A stretch of DNA of 64,000 nt from Oceanospirillaceae bacterium (GCA_013215505.1 JABSQZ010000015.1:93047-157046); one strand, 5' to 3'. Positions 27,625 to 37,181 are shown, numbered from the stretch's first letter. Numbers and translations: made by a program. Notes: generated by a model from the sequence alone, not told the origin.

Positions 27625-27833
27625 TGACGCAAACGGGGGATAACGCAATGCAAAATATTTATGTAAGCAGCTCTAAAGCTACAACAAAAAAAGCCAAAAA
27701 ACATGTCTTTAAACACAATATTTGGCCCTGGTTAGGTACCGCAGCACCCTTCATTGTCATGGCGTTACTGGTCTTAGGTTCCGCGCTGGAACTCATCTAC
27801 TGGAAAAACATACTCTGGCTACTGGTCTACTAG
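27621..27833 (+). CDS. Small single-helix membrane protein, unknown
   Basis: A 70-residue protein whose ATG overlaps the previous stop (ATGA). A basic N-terminus (about residues 19-33, KATTKKAKKHVFKH) is followed by one or two hydrophobic segments (37-58 and 61-69). The positive N-terminus suggests it stays in the cytoplasm. No family recognised; the overlap with an acidic soluble protein raises the possibility that the two interact. Confidence 0.6.
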   Translation: MMTQTGDNAMQNIYVSSSKATTKKAKKHVFKHNIWPWLGTAAPFIVMALLVLGSALELIYWKNILWLLVY

Positions 27834-27873
27834 TAGCTAAGGCTGAATATTCAATATTGCCGCAGCAGTTCTT

Positions 27874-28078
27874 TCACATCCATGTGATCACTTAATGTGT
27901 AAATCCCTTTACTTAAGACTCCTGCGCTATTGGCTAAATTAGCGGCCGCTCAGATAGGCCGTGCTTGGCCTAGCTTTGCACTCCGCAAAGTTCGGTTGCT
28001 TGACTCGGTCATTTAGCCAAAGCTGTGGTGACAAAACAAGGGAGTTAGCGGCTGGGTAGCAAGTATTTAAAGATGTGA
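27874..28078. other. Nested inverted-repeat element, candidate structured RNA or mobile-element remnant
   Basis: In the 485-base gap 27834-28318 several inverted repeats nest symmetrically: TCACATC 27874-27880 with 28072-28078; TCCCTT 27904-27909 with 28038-28043; TTGGCTAAAT 27930-27939 with 28011-28020. Inside these are two adjacent hairpins, TAGGCC/GGCCTA (27955-27972) and CTTTGC/GCAAAG (27974-27990). This gives a multibranched fold of about 205 bases. It contains no protein-coding signal. It could be a non-coding RNA, a miniature inverted-repeat element, or a complex 3' end for the msrC operon. Confidence 0.5.
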
Positions 28079-28318
28079 CTATTTATACTGTTTGATATTG
28101 TGCCTTGGCAATCAAGACCTAAGGGCCGTTTTACCAGAACAAACTAAAAATCAGTAGTGACTGCTAAACAATGTATTGTGGATTGAAATTATAGATAACC
28201 ATGATCACTCGTTTTTATATCCTTTTGTTGCAACTAATAATTTGAAAACATGTGATATTATGCTGTGTGAAATATGGGTGTCCCTTAATATTTAAGTGGT
28301 AGGAAAAGGTAAGTAGTG

Positions 28319-28741
28319 ATGATGAATACCAAAATATACAAAGCCGTTCATGGCTTGGCGGAAAAGCTAATGAAGGCTGCCAGTATAGAAGATATAGCGC
28401 AGTTCAGTTCGCTCTATGCAGAGCTAAAGGCTATTTGTGTCGACAACGAAAATACTGACAAAGACCACCCGGTACAATGGGAAACTCTTGCTGATTTTAC
28501 AGAAGAGTTAGAAGAAGCTGTGGCGGGTTACGCCAAAGCCCTGGAAAAATCTATAGCTATTAATTCGAAAGACCATATGTCATCCATCGCTTTTTCTATG
28601 GCGACATTACAAATTGAACTAGGTCAGACTGACGCAGCTATCAAAAACCTGCAAAATGCAAAAATCAGCGCTAATAAAATTGAAGATAAAGAATTTAAAC
28701 TAGAGATAGATGAGTTGCTTGCAAAGCTGCTAGCAGGTTAG
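28319..28741 (+). CDS. Unknown helical protein, TPR-like
   Basis: A 140-residue all-helical acidic protein with no signal peptide. The segment SMATLQIELGQTDAAIKNLQNAK resembles a tetratricopeptide helix pair, suggesting a protein-protein contact role. Three start codons stand in a row (GTG 28316, ATG 28319, ATG 28322) after AAGG; I chose the first ATG. No family recognised. It is followed by heptamer array B rather than a terminator. Confidence 0.65.
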   Translation: MMNTKIYKAVHGLAEKLMKAASIEDIAQFSSLYAELKAICVDNENTDKDHPVQWETLADFTEELEEAVAGYAKALEKSIAINSKDHMSSIAFSMATLQIELGQTDAAIKNLQNAKISANKIEDKEFKLEIDELLAKLLAG

Positions 28742-28771
28742 GCTCAGTTTTTCTAGGCAAAAAACAGACCA

Positions 28772-28880
28772 ATTTCCAACTTCCAACTTCCAACTTCCAC
28801 CAAGCAACTACCAACTACCAACTACCAACTACCAACTACCAACTACCAACTACCAACTACCAACTACCAACTTCCAACTT
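28772..28880 (+). repeat. Heptamer array B: ACTTCCA/ACTACCA
   Basis: Fifteen heptamers in perfect 7-base register: ATTTCCA, ACTTCCA x3, CCAAGCA, ACTACCA x9, ACTTCCA, then ACTT. The array fills most of the gap between convergent genes, and its last bases (TTA at 28879-28881) form the stop codon of the AraC gene on the opposite strand. Confidence 0.95.
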
Positions 28881-29730
28881 AACCCCCTCCCTCCTCCCGC
28901 CGACTGCAAAAATACTGCCCCGGCGTTTTTCCCAGTGCTTTTTTAAACATGCTGATAAAAGCGCTCTGGCTCTGATAACCCAGATCTAACGCTATATTGG
29001 CCACAGCTTCTCCCTGGGCAATACGTTGCAGTGCATTTAATAGGATGGCCTGTTGTCGCCACTGGCTGTAGGTCATTCCGGTCTCTTCAGAGAACTTGCG
29101 TGCTAAAGTACGGCTGCTGATTCCCAGCGTCTGCTGCCAGTGCTGCATACTGAAATGTTGTTCAGGCTTAGCGATTAATGTGGCGGTTATCTTCAGCAGT
29201 GTGTCACTGCGCGGTTGAGGTAGGTGCAAGGGTATTTCTTCACAGAGATGTAACTGGTCGAGAAAAACATCCACTAGACGACCATCAGTTCCCTGCTCAT
29301 CGTAGAGTGGTGGAAGCCCGGCCAAGGCGATGATTAGCTCTCTTAATAAACTGGAAACATTGATCACTTGACAGCTCAGTGGTAAGTGCAAAGCGGCTTG
29401 TGGCGCGATATAGACGTTGCGCATCTTCACTGCGTGGATCACTGTTATCTCGTGTTCAATATGAGCTGGGAGCCAGACAGCCCGCTGCGGAGGTACTATC
29501 CAAGTGCCCGCGCCTTCAGCGGTGGCTTTGACTAAACCCTCCGTTAGAAATAGTAGTTGCCCCCAGGCGTGGCTATGCATAGGAACGTAATCTGAGGAGG
29601 GTGCATCGGAACTGCGCACTACGATACGCCTGGGGATATCTTCAGCGGCTTGCAGCCGTTTGCCTTGCATACTGGTCCAGTGATCGGGTATTAGCGTTAC
29701 ATCTGTCTTGTTTGCGTTATTTATTGTCAT
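28879..29730 (-). CDS. AraC-family regulator with cupin sensor domain (NimR-like)
   Basis: A 283-residue regulator. The N-terminal cupin region (MHSHAWGQLLFLTEG; IVPPQRAVWLPAHIEH) precedes the double helix-turn-helix (about residues 185-275, LGISSRTLARKFSEETG and LGYQSQSAFISMFKKALG). It is divergent from an MFS transporter gene, the layout seen for E. coli nimR/nimT, so it probably controls that transporter. The stop codon is formed at the edge of heptamer array B. Confidence 0.83.
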   Translation of the reverse strand: MTINNANKTDVTLIPDHWTSMQGKRLQAAEDIPRRIVVRSSDAPSSDYVPMHSHAWGQLLFLTEGLVKATAEGAGTWIVPPQRAVWLPAHIEHEITVIHAVKMRNVYIAPQAALHLPLSCQVINVSSLLRELIIALAGLPPLYDEQGTDGRLVDVFLDQLHLCEEIPLHLPQPRSDTLLKITATLIAKPEQHFSMQHWQQTLGISSRTLARKFSEETGMTYSQWRQQAILLNALQRIAQGEAVANIALDLGYQSQSAFISMFKKALGKTPGQYFCSRREEGGG

Positions 29731-29821
29731 ACTAGTCTATATACGCCAATTGCAACTGCATTTAAAGTAGATTCTCGATTTAATCAAGGTGTAATTACCT
29801 TAATGAACTTGGAGTAGAAAA

Positions 29822-31027
29822 ATGCAGAGTTTGCGCCGCCCGGAAATATTGTTGTATCTGATGGCTGCAGCCGTGCCCATTGCCTTTGGGGTCTGGCAGG
29901 CACTGTTGAATAACTTCACTATTGAGGCAGCCAATTTTACCGGGGTGGAAATAGGCATATTGCAGTCACTGCGGGAAATTCCCGGATTTTTGGCCTTTGC
30001 GGTGGTGTTTCTGCTGTTGATATTGAGAGAGCAGACACTGGCGCTGCTGTCGCTGTTGATCATGGGGTTAGGTACCGCCCTGACCGGTTACTTCCCGACG
30101 GAGATCGGTCTGTATTGCACTACAGTGCTGATGTCGTTGGGCTTTCACTATTATGAGACGGTCAATCAATCGCTGTCGTTGCAAATTTTTGCCAAACAGG
30201 AAGCGGCTCATAAAATGGGAAAAATGGTCGCTGTTGGCTCAGCCGCCAGCTTAGTGGCCTTTTCAGCGGTGTGGTTCTTTATCGAAATTATGCACTTAGA
30301 GATGAAAACCATCTACGTTATCGGTGGTGTTATCACCATGATGATCGCCTGCTTCTGCTGGTTTTTCTTCCCGCAGTTCACCGGCAAAGTGGAGCAGAAT
30401 AAAAAAATTAAGCTGCACAAGCGCTACTGGTTGTACTATGCGCTGGTCTTTATGGGCGGTGCCAGACGGCAGATCTTTGTGGTTTTCTCCGGCTTTTTGA
30501 TGGTCGAAAAATTTGGTTTTTCAGTGTCAGAAATTGCGCTGATGTTTTTAGCCAACGGCTTACTGAACATTTTCTTTGCGCCAAAAATCGGTAAATTGAT
30601 CGGCAAGTGGGGCGAAAAACGCACTCTGACCATAGAGTATGTCGGTTTGATCTTGGTATTCAGTGCCTATGCCTTTGTCACTAGTCCGGCGATTGCGGTG
30701 TTCTTGTACATAGTCGATCACTTATTATTCTCGATGGCCATTGCACAAAAAACTTACTTCCAGAAGATTGCCGACCCCAAAGACATTGCCCAGACTGCGG
30801 GGGTAGCTTTCTCTATCAACCACTGTGCGGCGATAGTATTACCGGCCTTGTATGGTCTGTTATGGCTAAGCTCACCGGCATTGGTGTTCTTAACCGGGGC
30901 GGCGATGGCGGGTATCTCTCTAGTGCTGGCACGGATGGTGCCCCGTCAGCCAAGACCCGGTTTGGAAGTGCAGTGGCGGGTTAAGGCAGCTGATGCTAAT
31001 GCTGCAAAAATGACTGATAATCTGTAA
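29822..31027 (+). CDS. MFS transporter
   Basis: A 401-residue major facilitator with about 12 hydrophobic segments (first at residues 9-30) and a basic central loop (KVEQNKKIKLHKRYW). The ATG follows TTGGAGTAGAAAA. Substrate unknown. Its divergent neighbour is an AraC/cupin regulator, its likely controller. Confidence 0.8.
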   Translation: MQSLRRPEILLYLMAAAVPIAFGVWQALLNNFTIEAANFTGVEIGILQSLREIPGFLAFAVVFLLLILREQTLALLSLLIMGLGTALTGYFPTEIGLYCTTVLMSLGFHYYETVNQSLSLQIFAKQEAAHKMGKMVAVGSAASLVAFSAVWFFIEIMHLEMKTIYVIGGVITMMIACFCWFFFPQFTGKVEQNKKIKLHKRYWLYYALVFMGGARRQIFVVFSGFLMVEKFGFSVSEIALMFLANGLLNIFFAPKIGKLIGKWGEKRTLTIEYVGLILVFSAYAFVTSPAIAVFLYIVDHLLFSMAIAQKTYFQKIADPKDIAQTAGVAFSINHCAAIVLPALYGLLWLSSPALVFLTGAAMAGISLVLARMVPRQPRPGLEVQWRVKAADANAAKMTDNL

Positions 31028-31116
31028 TAATCGACATTATTAAAGCACTATAAGCTGTTGCTTAAAACCATTGTGAGCAGCTATAAGTGCTTATATAACG
31101 AAGGATATGCATCACC

Positions 31117-31974
31117 ATGAAAGCAGTAATATGGATGTTGGGGGCGATGATCTCATTCAGTCTTATGGCCGTTGGCGGAAGGGAGCTCAGCGGGGAACTG
31201 TCAGTTTTCCAAACGCTGTTTATTCGCAGCGTGCTAGGCCTGTTATGCATAACCTTAGTGATATCTTTCAGCAAAAAGAAAGGTCTTATTCGCACGCAAA
31301 AATTTAGCCTGCATGTGTTTCGCAACATATTTCACTTTGCCGGACAATACGGTTGGTTTGTCGGTATTGGCCTGTTGCCAATGGCTGAAGTTTTTGCGCT
31401 GGAATTTACCACCCCCGTCTGGACGCTAATCATTGCCGCGCTTTTTCTCGGTGAAAAAATTACTCGAAGAAAAATTATCTCGATCTGTTTCGGCCTGCTG
31501 GGGGTCTTAATCATTGTGCAACCTGGCTATGCGATTGTAGATGTTGCCTCATTGATTGTATTAGGTGCCGCTGTTACTTTCGCCATTTCTTATTCGGCTA
31601 CCAAATACCTTTCGGCCTCAGAAAAACCCATCACTATACTGTTTTATATGTGTGTCATTCAATTGCCAATAGGGCTGGTCATGTCTGTTGAGGAATGGGT
31701 AAACCCCGTTGGAATTCAGTGGCTGTGGTTGAGCGTAGTAGGACTAGCCGCGCTCTCGGCTCACTACTGCACCATCAAAGCCATGCAACACGCTGAGGTA
31801 ACAACGATTGCTACACTGGACTTTCTCAGGCTTCCGTTTATCGCAGTACTGGGGATTTTTTTATACGCAGAAGCCTTTGAGCTGGCGCTTATTATTGGTG
31901 GCGCACTGATGCTTTTAGGAAATTTATTTAATATCAAAGGATTTTTATCGCGAAAAAAATCCAGCAGTGACTGA
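31117..31974 (+). CDS. EamA-family (DMT superfamily) permease
   Basis: A 285-residue, ten-helix drug/metabolite transporter made of two EamA repeats (LPMAEVFALEFTTPVWTLIIA marks the end of the first). The ATG at 31117 follows GAAGGA. Substrate unknown; relatives export amino acids or metabolites. It is convergent with the MocR gene; only 54 bases separate them, including a short run CGGACTGCGGACTGGACT that may be a minimal heptamer repeat. Confidence 0.82.
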   Translation: MKAVIWMLGAMISFSLMAVGGRELSGELSVFQTLFIRSVLGLLCITLVISFSKKKGLIRTQKFSLHVFRNIFHFAGQYGWFVGIGLLPMAEVFALEFTTPVWTLIIAALFLGEKITRRKIISICFGLLGVLIIVQPGYAIVDVASLIVLGAAVTFAISYSATKYLSASEKPITILFYMCVIQLPIGLVMSVEEWVNPVGIQWLWLSVVGLAALSAHYCTIKAMQHAEVTTIATLDFLRLPFIAVLGIFLYAEAFELALIIGGALMLLGNLFNIKGFLSRKKSSSD

Positions 31975-32028
31975 GGTTTTCTTGCGCAGCATTGAATACG
32001 CGTTTAGAGGCGGACTGCGGACTGGACT

Positions 32029-33459
32029 TTACAGTGCCTGTTTAATCGCCGCTATTAAGTGATCGACTCCCTGCAAGGTACCCTCTTCAAGAGGTGGCAT
32101 GATGGTCAGGCGGATAAATTGCTTAAAACGCGGCTCTAAGCTAAACAGCTCTCCGCTGAGGAAATCAATTTTTTGCAGATCGACACGCTCCAATAACTGC
32201 TGCGCACTGAGTTGATCCGGCAGTTTAATCCACAGCGCATATCCCCCTGTGGACTGGGTTATCTGAATCTTATCTCCGAGTTTTTCCAGCAGACGCAAAG
32301 TGACAGCAGTGGTGGCAACTTTTATCTCCAGGCGCCAGTTGCGCAATTGGTTTTGATACAGCGATCCCAGGTAATAGCGGGTCAGGGCCTGCTGCGAGAA
32401 ATAGGAACTGCTGATCTGGCTGACGGCAAACTGGGTCATATATTCGGTTTTAAAGCGTCCCGGGCAGCACCAGCCGATACGTTCAGTATCGCCTAATACT
32501 TTGGAAATAGAACTGACCATTAAACACCAGCCCTGTTGATCGTAGCTGGAGATCAGGCTGGGGGGATTGCCGACAAAGTTGAGCATAGAGTTAATGTCAT
32601 CTTCAATAACCGGCGTCTGATACTTAGTGGCCCAGCTGGCAATTTGTTGTTTGTAGGCATCGGATAAAGTAATACCCGTGGGGTTGTGGCAGTTGGGATT
32701 AAGGATCACGGCTTTCACTGAATTGTCGCGCATCACTTGTTCTAATATGATTGGATCGGGCCCCAGGGGTGACATGGGAATTTCCAGTGCTTTTAATCCC
32801 AGCACTCCGAGTAAGGCAAAGTATCCCGGAAAGGCGGGCACTGGTATCGCCACGGTGTCCCCCGCTTTACACAGCACCCGCAGTGCATGCTCTAAAGCGT
32901 GTTGACAACCGTTGGTTATTTGGATGTCAGCGGCATTAACATGACAATTGCGCAGCGCTAATTGCTCGCTGAGGATTTTGCGTAACTTGCTGAATCCCGA
33001 GGAATTGTCGGTTTCACGTTTGAGGTTTTGCATGATCGCCTGTTGAAACTGACGCTGAAAACTCATGAACATTTTACTGTCTGTGGGCACTGCCATATGA
33101 AAATGCGGATTGCTGCCGCGATTGCCCATTACCATAGTGGTCAGCCAACGTTTGGAGGGTTCGGCTAAGCGGCTGTCCGGGGTGAAATTTTCAAACGGAG
33201 AGTTATCGGCATCAGCTCTCTGATAGCTGACCACAAAGCCAATGCGCGGTACGCTGTTGATAATGCCACTCTGGGTCAAGGTCTCCAGTGCTGAGCGAAT
33301 AGTATTGATGCTGACAGCTTCTCGTTTTGCCATCTGTCGAATCGAGCCAAGTTTATGCCCTTTGGCGATCTTCCCCTGCAAAATATGCCGCTCAATTTTT
33401 TGCGCGATGCGCAAGTAGCTCGGCAGGTTGTTATTCTCTGTACCCATGAAATAATCCAT
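32029..33459 (-). CDS. MocR/PdxR-type regulator: GntR helix-turn-helix fused to aminotransferase-like domain
   Basis: A 476-residue fusion. The GntR winged helix (residues ~12-78, including LGSIRQMAKREAVSINTIRS) is followed by a fold-type I PLP domain with VILNPNCHNPTG, VIEDD and the PLP lysine region MVSSISKVLGDTERIGW. It binds PLP or an aminated ligand and controls genes. It is divergent from a LysE-family exporter gene, the usual target layout for this class. A later in-frame ATG at 33447 may be the true start. Confidence 0.88.
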   Translation of the reverse strand: MDYFMGTENNNLPSYLRIAQKIERHILQGKIAKGHKLGSIRQMAKREAVSINTIRSALETLTQSGIINSVPRIGFVVSYQRADADNSPFENFTPDSRLAEPSKRWLTTMVMGNRGSNPHFHMAVPTDSKMFMSFQRQFQQAIMQNLKRETDNSSGFSKLRKILSEQLALRNCHVNAADIQITNGCQHALEHALRVLCKAGDTVAIPVPAFPGYFALLGVLGLKALEIPMSPLGPDPIILEQVMRDNSVKAVILNPNCHNPTGITLSDAYKQQIASWATKYQTPVIEDDINSMLNFVGNPPSLISSYDQQGWCLMVSSISKVLGDTERIGWCCPGRFKTEYMTQFAVSQISSSYFSQQALTRYYLGSLYQNQLRNWRLEIKVATTAVTLRLLEKLGDKIQITQSTGGYALWIKLPDQLSAQQLLERVDLQKIDFLSGELFSLEPRFKQFIRLTIMPPLEEGTLQGVDHLIAAIKQAL

Positions 33460-33551
33460 TTATTGTATCTGTGTCTACGGCTAGCTTAAGCTTATACTGT
33501 CAGCCGGTAAAGAAAAATTAGCCAGTTTGGCTCATTGCACAGAGGTATCAG

Positions 33552-34151
33552 ATGTCGAATATAGAATTGCTCAGCCCATTTGTATTAGTTGCCTACACTA
33601 TGTGGGCGACCCCAGGACCCAATAACATGATGTTAGTGTATTCAGGCGCTAACTTTGGTTTTAGAAAAACCTTGCCACACCTACTGGGTATTATTTTTGG
33701 CACTTGCCTGTTAAATGGTCTGGCGGTTCTAGGGCTTAAGCCGCTGATTGATGCCTACCCACAGCTGATGCTAGTGCTTAAGATTACTGGATCGCTATGG
33801 TTGGTACTGATTGGCTGGAAAATGGCTAACGCCAGCAATACTCAAGCGGACCGTGCCGAGTCCAAGCCAATGCGCTTTATCCCCGCGGCACTGTTTCAGT
33901 TTGCCAATCCTAAAGCAATCACTGCTACCCTGGCACTGGTCAGCTTAATTTTAGTGGCTCTGGAATCCAACGCCAATTTGCTGTGGCTTATTATCATGAT
34001 AATCCCACCGCTAAGTTTTATTTCTATCATCCCCTGGGTGCTAGCGGGCAAGGCAATCAGAAGGTTTTTATCGACGGATTTGCGCTGGAAAATATTTACC
34101 CGGGGAACAGGTACATTGACGGCTTCTTGCGCCCTGTTTCTGTGGATTTAA
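33552..34151 (+). CDS. LysE/RhtB-family amino-acid exporter
   Basis: A 199-residue, six-helix exporter. The conserved N-terminal motif MWATPGPNNMMLVYSGANFG lies at residues ~17-36, and QFANPKAI in the centre is typical of RhtB proteins. The ATG follows AGAGGTATC. Control by the divergent MocR-type regulator is likely. It is followed by heptamer array C. Confidence 0.87.
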   Translation: MSNIELLSPFVLVAYTMWATPGPNNMMLVYSGANFGFRKTLPHLLGIIFGTCLLNGLAVLGLKPLIDAYPQLMLVLKITGSLWLVLIGWKMANASNTQADRAESKPMRFIPAALFQFANPKAITATLALVSLILVALESNANLLWLIIMIIPPLSFISIIPWVLAGKAIRRFLSTDLRWKIFTRGTGTLTASCALFLWI

Positions 34152-34173
34152 AAACGGCAAAAGCAATTGCTAA

Positions 34174-34215
34174 ACTGACGACTGACGACTGACGACTGAC
34201 GACTGACGACTGACG
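34174..34215 (+). repeat. Heptamer array C: ACTGACG x 6
   Basis: Six perfect copies of ACTGACG (42 bases) between the convergent lysE-type and glxA-like genes, 22 bases after the first stop and 34 bases from the second. No hairpin terminator is visible in this gap. Confidence 0.95.
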
Positions 34216-34249
34216 TCGATGGTTGCATGGGGGTAAAAGACCTCAAAGC

Positions 34250-35302
34250 TCAATCACTGTGCGGTTTTCTGTTGCGGCAGCTGCTCGGAGCGGCTTTAAA
34301 ATAGTCGCGAAAACAATTGCTAAAATGATTACTGCTGACAAAGCCACAGGCGATGGCGATGTTAGTGATCGAGTCATCGCTTTGTAGTAGTAAACGTCTG
34401 GCGTAGGTCAAGCGTATTTCTAAATAATGCCTGGAGGGAGAAGTGTGTAAGTGCAGTTTGAATAAACGTTCAATTTGCCGTCGACTGGTTTGCAGGTAAC
34501 TCGCCATCTCCTCAATCGCTATCGGCTCTTCGATGTTGCTATTCATTAGTTGAATAGCGCTGCGCAGTTTCTCGGGGAAATTTTCGCTGTCGCCACTTTG
34601 TACAAGTTTTTGATTGTCCTGATCACTGGATCTGCTACAGCTCAATATTTCTTTAACGGCGCGCGCGATGGCGGGCCCCTTTAATCGTTCAACGGTTTTC
34701 AGCATCATTTCTAAGGCGGCGATAGCGTCGACACAGCTGATATGTCTCGGGGTAATGCTATAGCTGCTCTGGGTCAGATTGACGTTGCAGTGCTGCTCTT
34801 GCATTAGTGCGTGATTGTCTAAATGTAGGGCGCAGGGCAAGTCGTGCAAAGTGCTTGCCTGAGCCAATGCTATAACACCATTCCATAAACTGCCCAGCAG
34901 TAGCTGTTTGTTATCGGCTGCTTGTAGTAGTCGAGTTAGCTTAGGTTCTGCATGATAATTACAGCGCAGACCGCCGCAGACTATCAGTATATTCAATGCA
35001 TCCTCACCGTCTAGTTCAATCTCTGAAATTGGACCACTGACGGCAATATCAATCCCCAGGTCACTAGTGACACTGCAGTTTTGCAAAGCGTAACTGTCTA
35101 CAGTAAACAAACTTTTCGACTGGACTAAATTGGCGGTTATCAGTACGTCAACCGCGGCAGTAAAAGACATCATAGAGAAGTGCTGCAGTAGAATAAAACC
35201 TACTTTGATGGTCTTGGAAGGGGTTGTGCCGGCAGGTAAAAAAGCGCAGTTAGTATCGAGCATACTCGCGCTGAACTGTCTGGTTTTTGAGGAATTAGGC
35301 AT
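34250..35302 (-). CDS. GlxA-type AraC regulator (DJ-1/PfpI domain plus HTH)
   Basis: A 350-residue regulator with an N-terminal glutamine-amidotransferase-like domain (IKVGFILLQHFSMMSFTAAVD; LIVCGGL) and a C-terminal AraC double helix-turn-helix (about 250-340, MASYLQTSRRQIERLF and ACGFVSSNHFSNCFRDYFK). Relatives such as CdhR and GbdR control carnitine or betaine use. It is divergent from hbd and crt, so an acyl-CoA or carnitine-like catabolic signal is plausible but unproven. Confidence 0.83.
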   Translation of the reverse strand: MPNSSKTRQFSASMLDTNCAFLPAGTTPSKTIKVGFILLQHFSMMSFTAAVDVLITANLVQSKSLFTVDSYALQNCSVTSDLGIDIAVSGPISEIELDGEDALNILIVCGGLRCNYHAEPKLTRLLQAADNKQLLLGSLWNGVIALAQASTLHDLPCALHLDNHALMQEQHCNVNLTQSSYSITPRHISCVDAIAALEMMLKTVERLKGPAIARAVKEILSCSRSSDQDNQKLVQSGDSENFPEKLRSAIQLMNSNIEEPIAIEEMASYLQTSRRQIERLFKLHLHTSPSRHYLEIRLTYARRLLLQSDDSITNIAIACGFVSSNHFSNCFRDYFKAAPSSCRNRKPHSD

Positions 35303-35515
35303 AGTCAGTGGTTGCTGCTAAAGAGTGTTAATTTTTTTTAATTATTGTTAAGCGATATATTCGCATATTTACTGGAATAAAAACACAGTAGCGCAGATCC
35401 AGGGAACATACGAGCAAGTTTCCATGCTCTGTGGATACAGTCCTAAAGTAGCATTGTTTTTATAAATGCTTTAGGTATAAAATAGTTTCAAATTTATAGC
35501 CATAGAGGAAACAGC

Positions 35516-36364
35516 ATGAGCTTTACAACAATAGCGGTGATTGGCGCTGGGCAAATGGGGCAGGGAATAGCGCAAGTCTTTGCCACTGCAGGTTATAAAG
35601 TCATATTGAATGACATAGATAGTGCTGCGATTGAGCGTGGCATTGCAACGTTAAAGCGCTCGCTGGCTAAATTGGCAGAAAAGCAGTTGTTGAATGAATC
35701 GGTTGAGAAGATCAGCGAGCGGATTAAAGGCAGTAGCGACTTTAGTGCACTGGTAAGTGCGCAGTTAGTGGTCGAAGCCGCCACTGAAAATGAACAGCTG
35801 AAACACAAGATATTTTCCCAATTAGACAAAATTTGCCCGCCGGGCACTATTCTGGCGACTAATACCTCTTCTATCTCTATTACCCGATTGGCGGCAGCGA
35901 CCCAGAGGCCCGATCAGGTCATAGGTTTACATTTTATGAACCCGGTACCGCTGATGAAGTTAATAGAAGTCATCAAGGGTTTACAAACCAGTGATGAGAC
36001 CTATCAAAGTGTCGTGCAACTGGCGGATAAGCTAAATAAAGTAGCTGTCACTTCTCAGGATCGACCGGGTTTTATTGTCAACCGAATATTGATGCCCATG
36101 CTTAACGAAGCTATCTTTACTTTGTATGAGGGAGTAGCCAGCGCCGAAGAAATTGATCAGGCGATGAAATTGGGGGTCGCTCACCCGATGGGGCCATTGG
36201 CGCTAGCAGATCTGATAGGTTTAGATACTTGTCTGAGTATTATGCAGGTACTCTACGAGGGCTTTAGCGACAGTAAATACCGCCCTTGCCCGCTGTTAAA
36301 GCAGATGGTAGATGCCGGTTATAACGGACGCAAGAGCGGCCGAGGATTTTTTAACTACGATTGA
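35516..36364 (+). CDS. hbd: 3-hydroxybutyryl-CoA dehydrogenase
   Basis: A 282-residue 3-hydroxyacyl-CoA dehydrogenase. The NAD-binding motif GAGQMGQGIAQVFA opens the protein; NTSSISITRLA and GLHFMNPVPLMKLIEVI hold the catalytic Ser/His region, and RPGFIVNRILMPMLNEA begins the C-terminal domain. It oxidises (S)-3-hydroxyacyl-CoA. AGAGGAAACAGC precedes the ATG. It is in an operon with the crotonase 37 bases downstream. Confidence 0.92.
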   Translation: MSFTTIAVIGAGQMGQGIAQVFATAGYKVILNDIDSAAIERGIATLKRSLAKLAEKQLLNESVEKISERIKGSSDFSALVSAQLVVEAATENEQLKHKIFSQLDKICPPGTILATNTSSISITRLAAATQRPDQVIGLHFMNPVPLMKLIEVIKGLQTSDETYQSVVQLADKLNKVAVTSQDRPGFIVNRILMPMLNEAIFTLYEGVASAEEIDQAMKLGVAHPMGPLALADLIGLDTCLSIMQVLYEGFSDSKYRPCPLLKQMVDAGYNGRKSGRGFFNYD

Positions 36365-36401
36365 TAGTAATCTATGAAGTACACATTCAGAGGAATAGAT
36401 A

Positions 36402-37181
36402 ATGGATCAGTTTGAGAATATTTTATTAGAGAAGATGGACGGTAATATTTACTGTCTGACGATCAACCGACCTAAAGTGTTAAATGCCTTAAATCAACAG
36501 ACACTGATGGAAATGGACGCCGCGCTACAGCAAGTAGCCGATGACAGCAGCGCTCGGGTGCTGTTAGTCACAGGTAGCGGTGAGAAGGCTTTTGTAGCAG
36601 GAGCCGATATCTCACAGATGCAAAACTTAACCCCCTTGCAGGCGAAGAAGTTTGGCGAGACGGCACTGGCTGTATTTCGTCGCTTCGAAACTCTGGATGT
36701 CCCGGTTATCGCCTTAGTGAATGGTTTTGCCTTGGGCGGCGGCTGTGAACTGGCATTGAGCTGTGATTTTATCTTAGCCTCTGAAAATGCCAAATTGGGT
36801 CAGCCGGAAGTTTGTTTAGGGGTAACCCCTGGCTTTGGCGGCTCGCAGCGCCTGCCGAGAATCGTCGGCCGGGCGATGGCGATGGAGATGTTGGTCACCG
36901 GAAGGATGGTGGATGCCAACGAAGCGCTGCAACGGGGTTTGGTAAACCACGTTTACCCACAAGCAGAGTTGCTAGAGCAGGGTCTGAAACTCGCAGCTAA
37001 GATCTGCAACAACGGTCCGGTAGCGGTTAAACTGACTAAAGAGTTAGTGCAGCGTGGCCAAGATCTGGATTTGGAGAATGCCTGTGCGATGGAGAGTGAT
37101 TTGTTTGGACTCAGCTTTGCCTGTGATGAACAGAGCGAGGGTATGCAGGCGTTCCTGGAAAAGCGTCAGGCTAATTTCTAA
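36402..37181 (+). CDS. Enoyl-CoA hydratase (crotonase family)
   Basis: A 259-residue crotonase. The oxyanion-hole strands are AFVAGADI and NGFALGGGCELALSCD, with the catalytic glutamates in ALGGGCELAL and LGQPEVCLGVTPG. It hydrates short enoyl-CoAs and supplies the substrate of the dehydrogenase upstream. AGAGGAATAGAT precedes the ATG. Together they could serve butanoate or short-chain acyl-CoA breakdown. Confidence 0.92.
   Translation: MDQFENILLEKMDGNIYCLTINRPKVLNALNQQTLMEMDAALQQVADDSSARVLLVTGSGEKAFVAGADISQMQNLTPLQAKKFGETALAVFRRFETLDVPVIALVNGFALGGGCELALSCDFILASENAKLGQPEVCLGVTPGFGGSQRLPRIVGRAMAMEMLVTGRMVDANEALQRGLVNHVYPQAELLEQGLKLAAKICNNGPVAVKLTKELVQRGQDLDLENACAMESDLFGLSFACDEQSEGMQAFLEKRQANF

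Noticed and set aside
32008..32026. CGGACTGCGGACTGGACT as a sixth heptamer array
   Set aside because: Only two units and position 6 is not C; it is in a convergent gap but too short to count.
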